Source: CAZXWN01 sp964644695 [NCBI: uncultured bacterium] (GTDB lineage Bacteria; UBP4; UBA4092). Taken from it: 64,000 nucleotides of DNA. This document shows positions 63,998 to 64,000 of this stretch, piece by piece. Position 1 is the stretch's first letter; every line of letters starts with the position of its first letter. The stretch is taken from contig CAZXWN010000001.1 of assembly GCA_964644695.1 (NCBI GenBank), forward strand, positions 62,001-126,000, written 5' to 3'. The position numbers were made by a program, and so were the translations under genes. The notes under the pieces were generated by a model. The model had not been told where the DNA came from and ran no database searches. It was given only the letters and a program-made list of their open reading frames with translations.

Positions 63998-64000
63998 TCA

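Noticed and set aside
1-64000. CRISPR array, prophage, insertion sequence or integrative element
   Set aside because: No regularly spaced repeats, transposase, integrase or phage structural genes; the three tRNAs have no adjacent integrase or partial tRNA repeats that I can see.
62936-64000. galT truncated by the right edge
   Set aside because: The codon before GTG 63997 is TGA and the next residues are the normal GalT N-terminus, so the gene is complete.

Overview
The window is bacterial chromosome with dense, ordinary housekeeping synteny and about 40% G+C by eye. An apolipoprotein N-acyltransferase, lipoproteins, TatA/TatC and many Sec-type signal peptides point to a diderm (Gram-negative-type) cell. 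Ferredoxin-dependent 2-oxoacid oxidoreductase, several radical SAM enzymes, an aldo-keto reductase with iron-sulfur clusters and an iron-type superoxide dismutase point to an anaerobic or oxygen-sensitive life. The gene mix (miaA-hfq-hflX, a DUF512/PDZ radical SAM protein, mannose-type PTS subunits, GH57, FabV, a SpoIID-domain protein, an S-layer-like protein) does not match a well-known genus that I can name. It looks like an under-cultured phylum, and I do not assign it further. No phage, insertion sequence, integrase or CRISPR array is visible.

Layout. 1-8.7 kb: a 5'-truncated PAS/GAF histidine kinase, a degenerate GGDEF protein, then miaA, hfq, hflX, a Nudix hydrolase, pgsA and the DUF512 radical SAM gene, all on + and tightly packed. 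8.7-14.4 kb: queC, a LOG-family protein, an unknown membrane protein, a GH57 glucanotransferase and mannose-family PTS EIIB and EIIA. 14.4-16.6 kb: a single, apparently very highly expressed secreted protein with a consensus promoter, a roughly 285-nt leader and a strong terminator. 16.6-32.3 kb: an envelope/glycan region with three large polytopic GT-C-like proteins, two methyltransferases, a GT2, a SPASM-type radical SAM enzyme, a six-hairpin glycosidase-like protein, a TPR-SpoIID protein and a DegT aminotransferase. 32.3-38.6 kb: fabV, lnt, rpsI, rplM, a beta-helix lipoprotein and a B12-type radical SAM protein. 38.7-49.5 kb: dprA-like, an NPCBM glycosidase, an aldo-keto reductase, rph-rdgB, tatA-tatC, tmk, coaX-nadC-birA, and tRNA-Gly and tRNA-Asn. 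49.6-57 kb: an active-looking diguanylate cyclase, then a six-gene 2-oxoacid oxidoreductase / acyl-CoA ligase / regulator / amidohydrolase operon. 57-64 kb: a sugar nucleotidyltransferase with an N-acetylhexosamine kinase, an oxidoreductase, a serine hydrolase, sodB and galT.

Points that stand out: hflX appears to start on a non-canonical ATC codon behind a well-placed Shine-Dalgarno; a short palindromic element occurs three times, always between genes; a radical SAM protein has a CX4CX2C cluster motif; the GT2/SPASM/methyltransferase/glycosidase operon has no function I can assign; and a near-perfect 28-bp palindrome sits between the diguanylate cyclase and the oxidoreductase operon.
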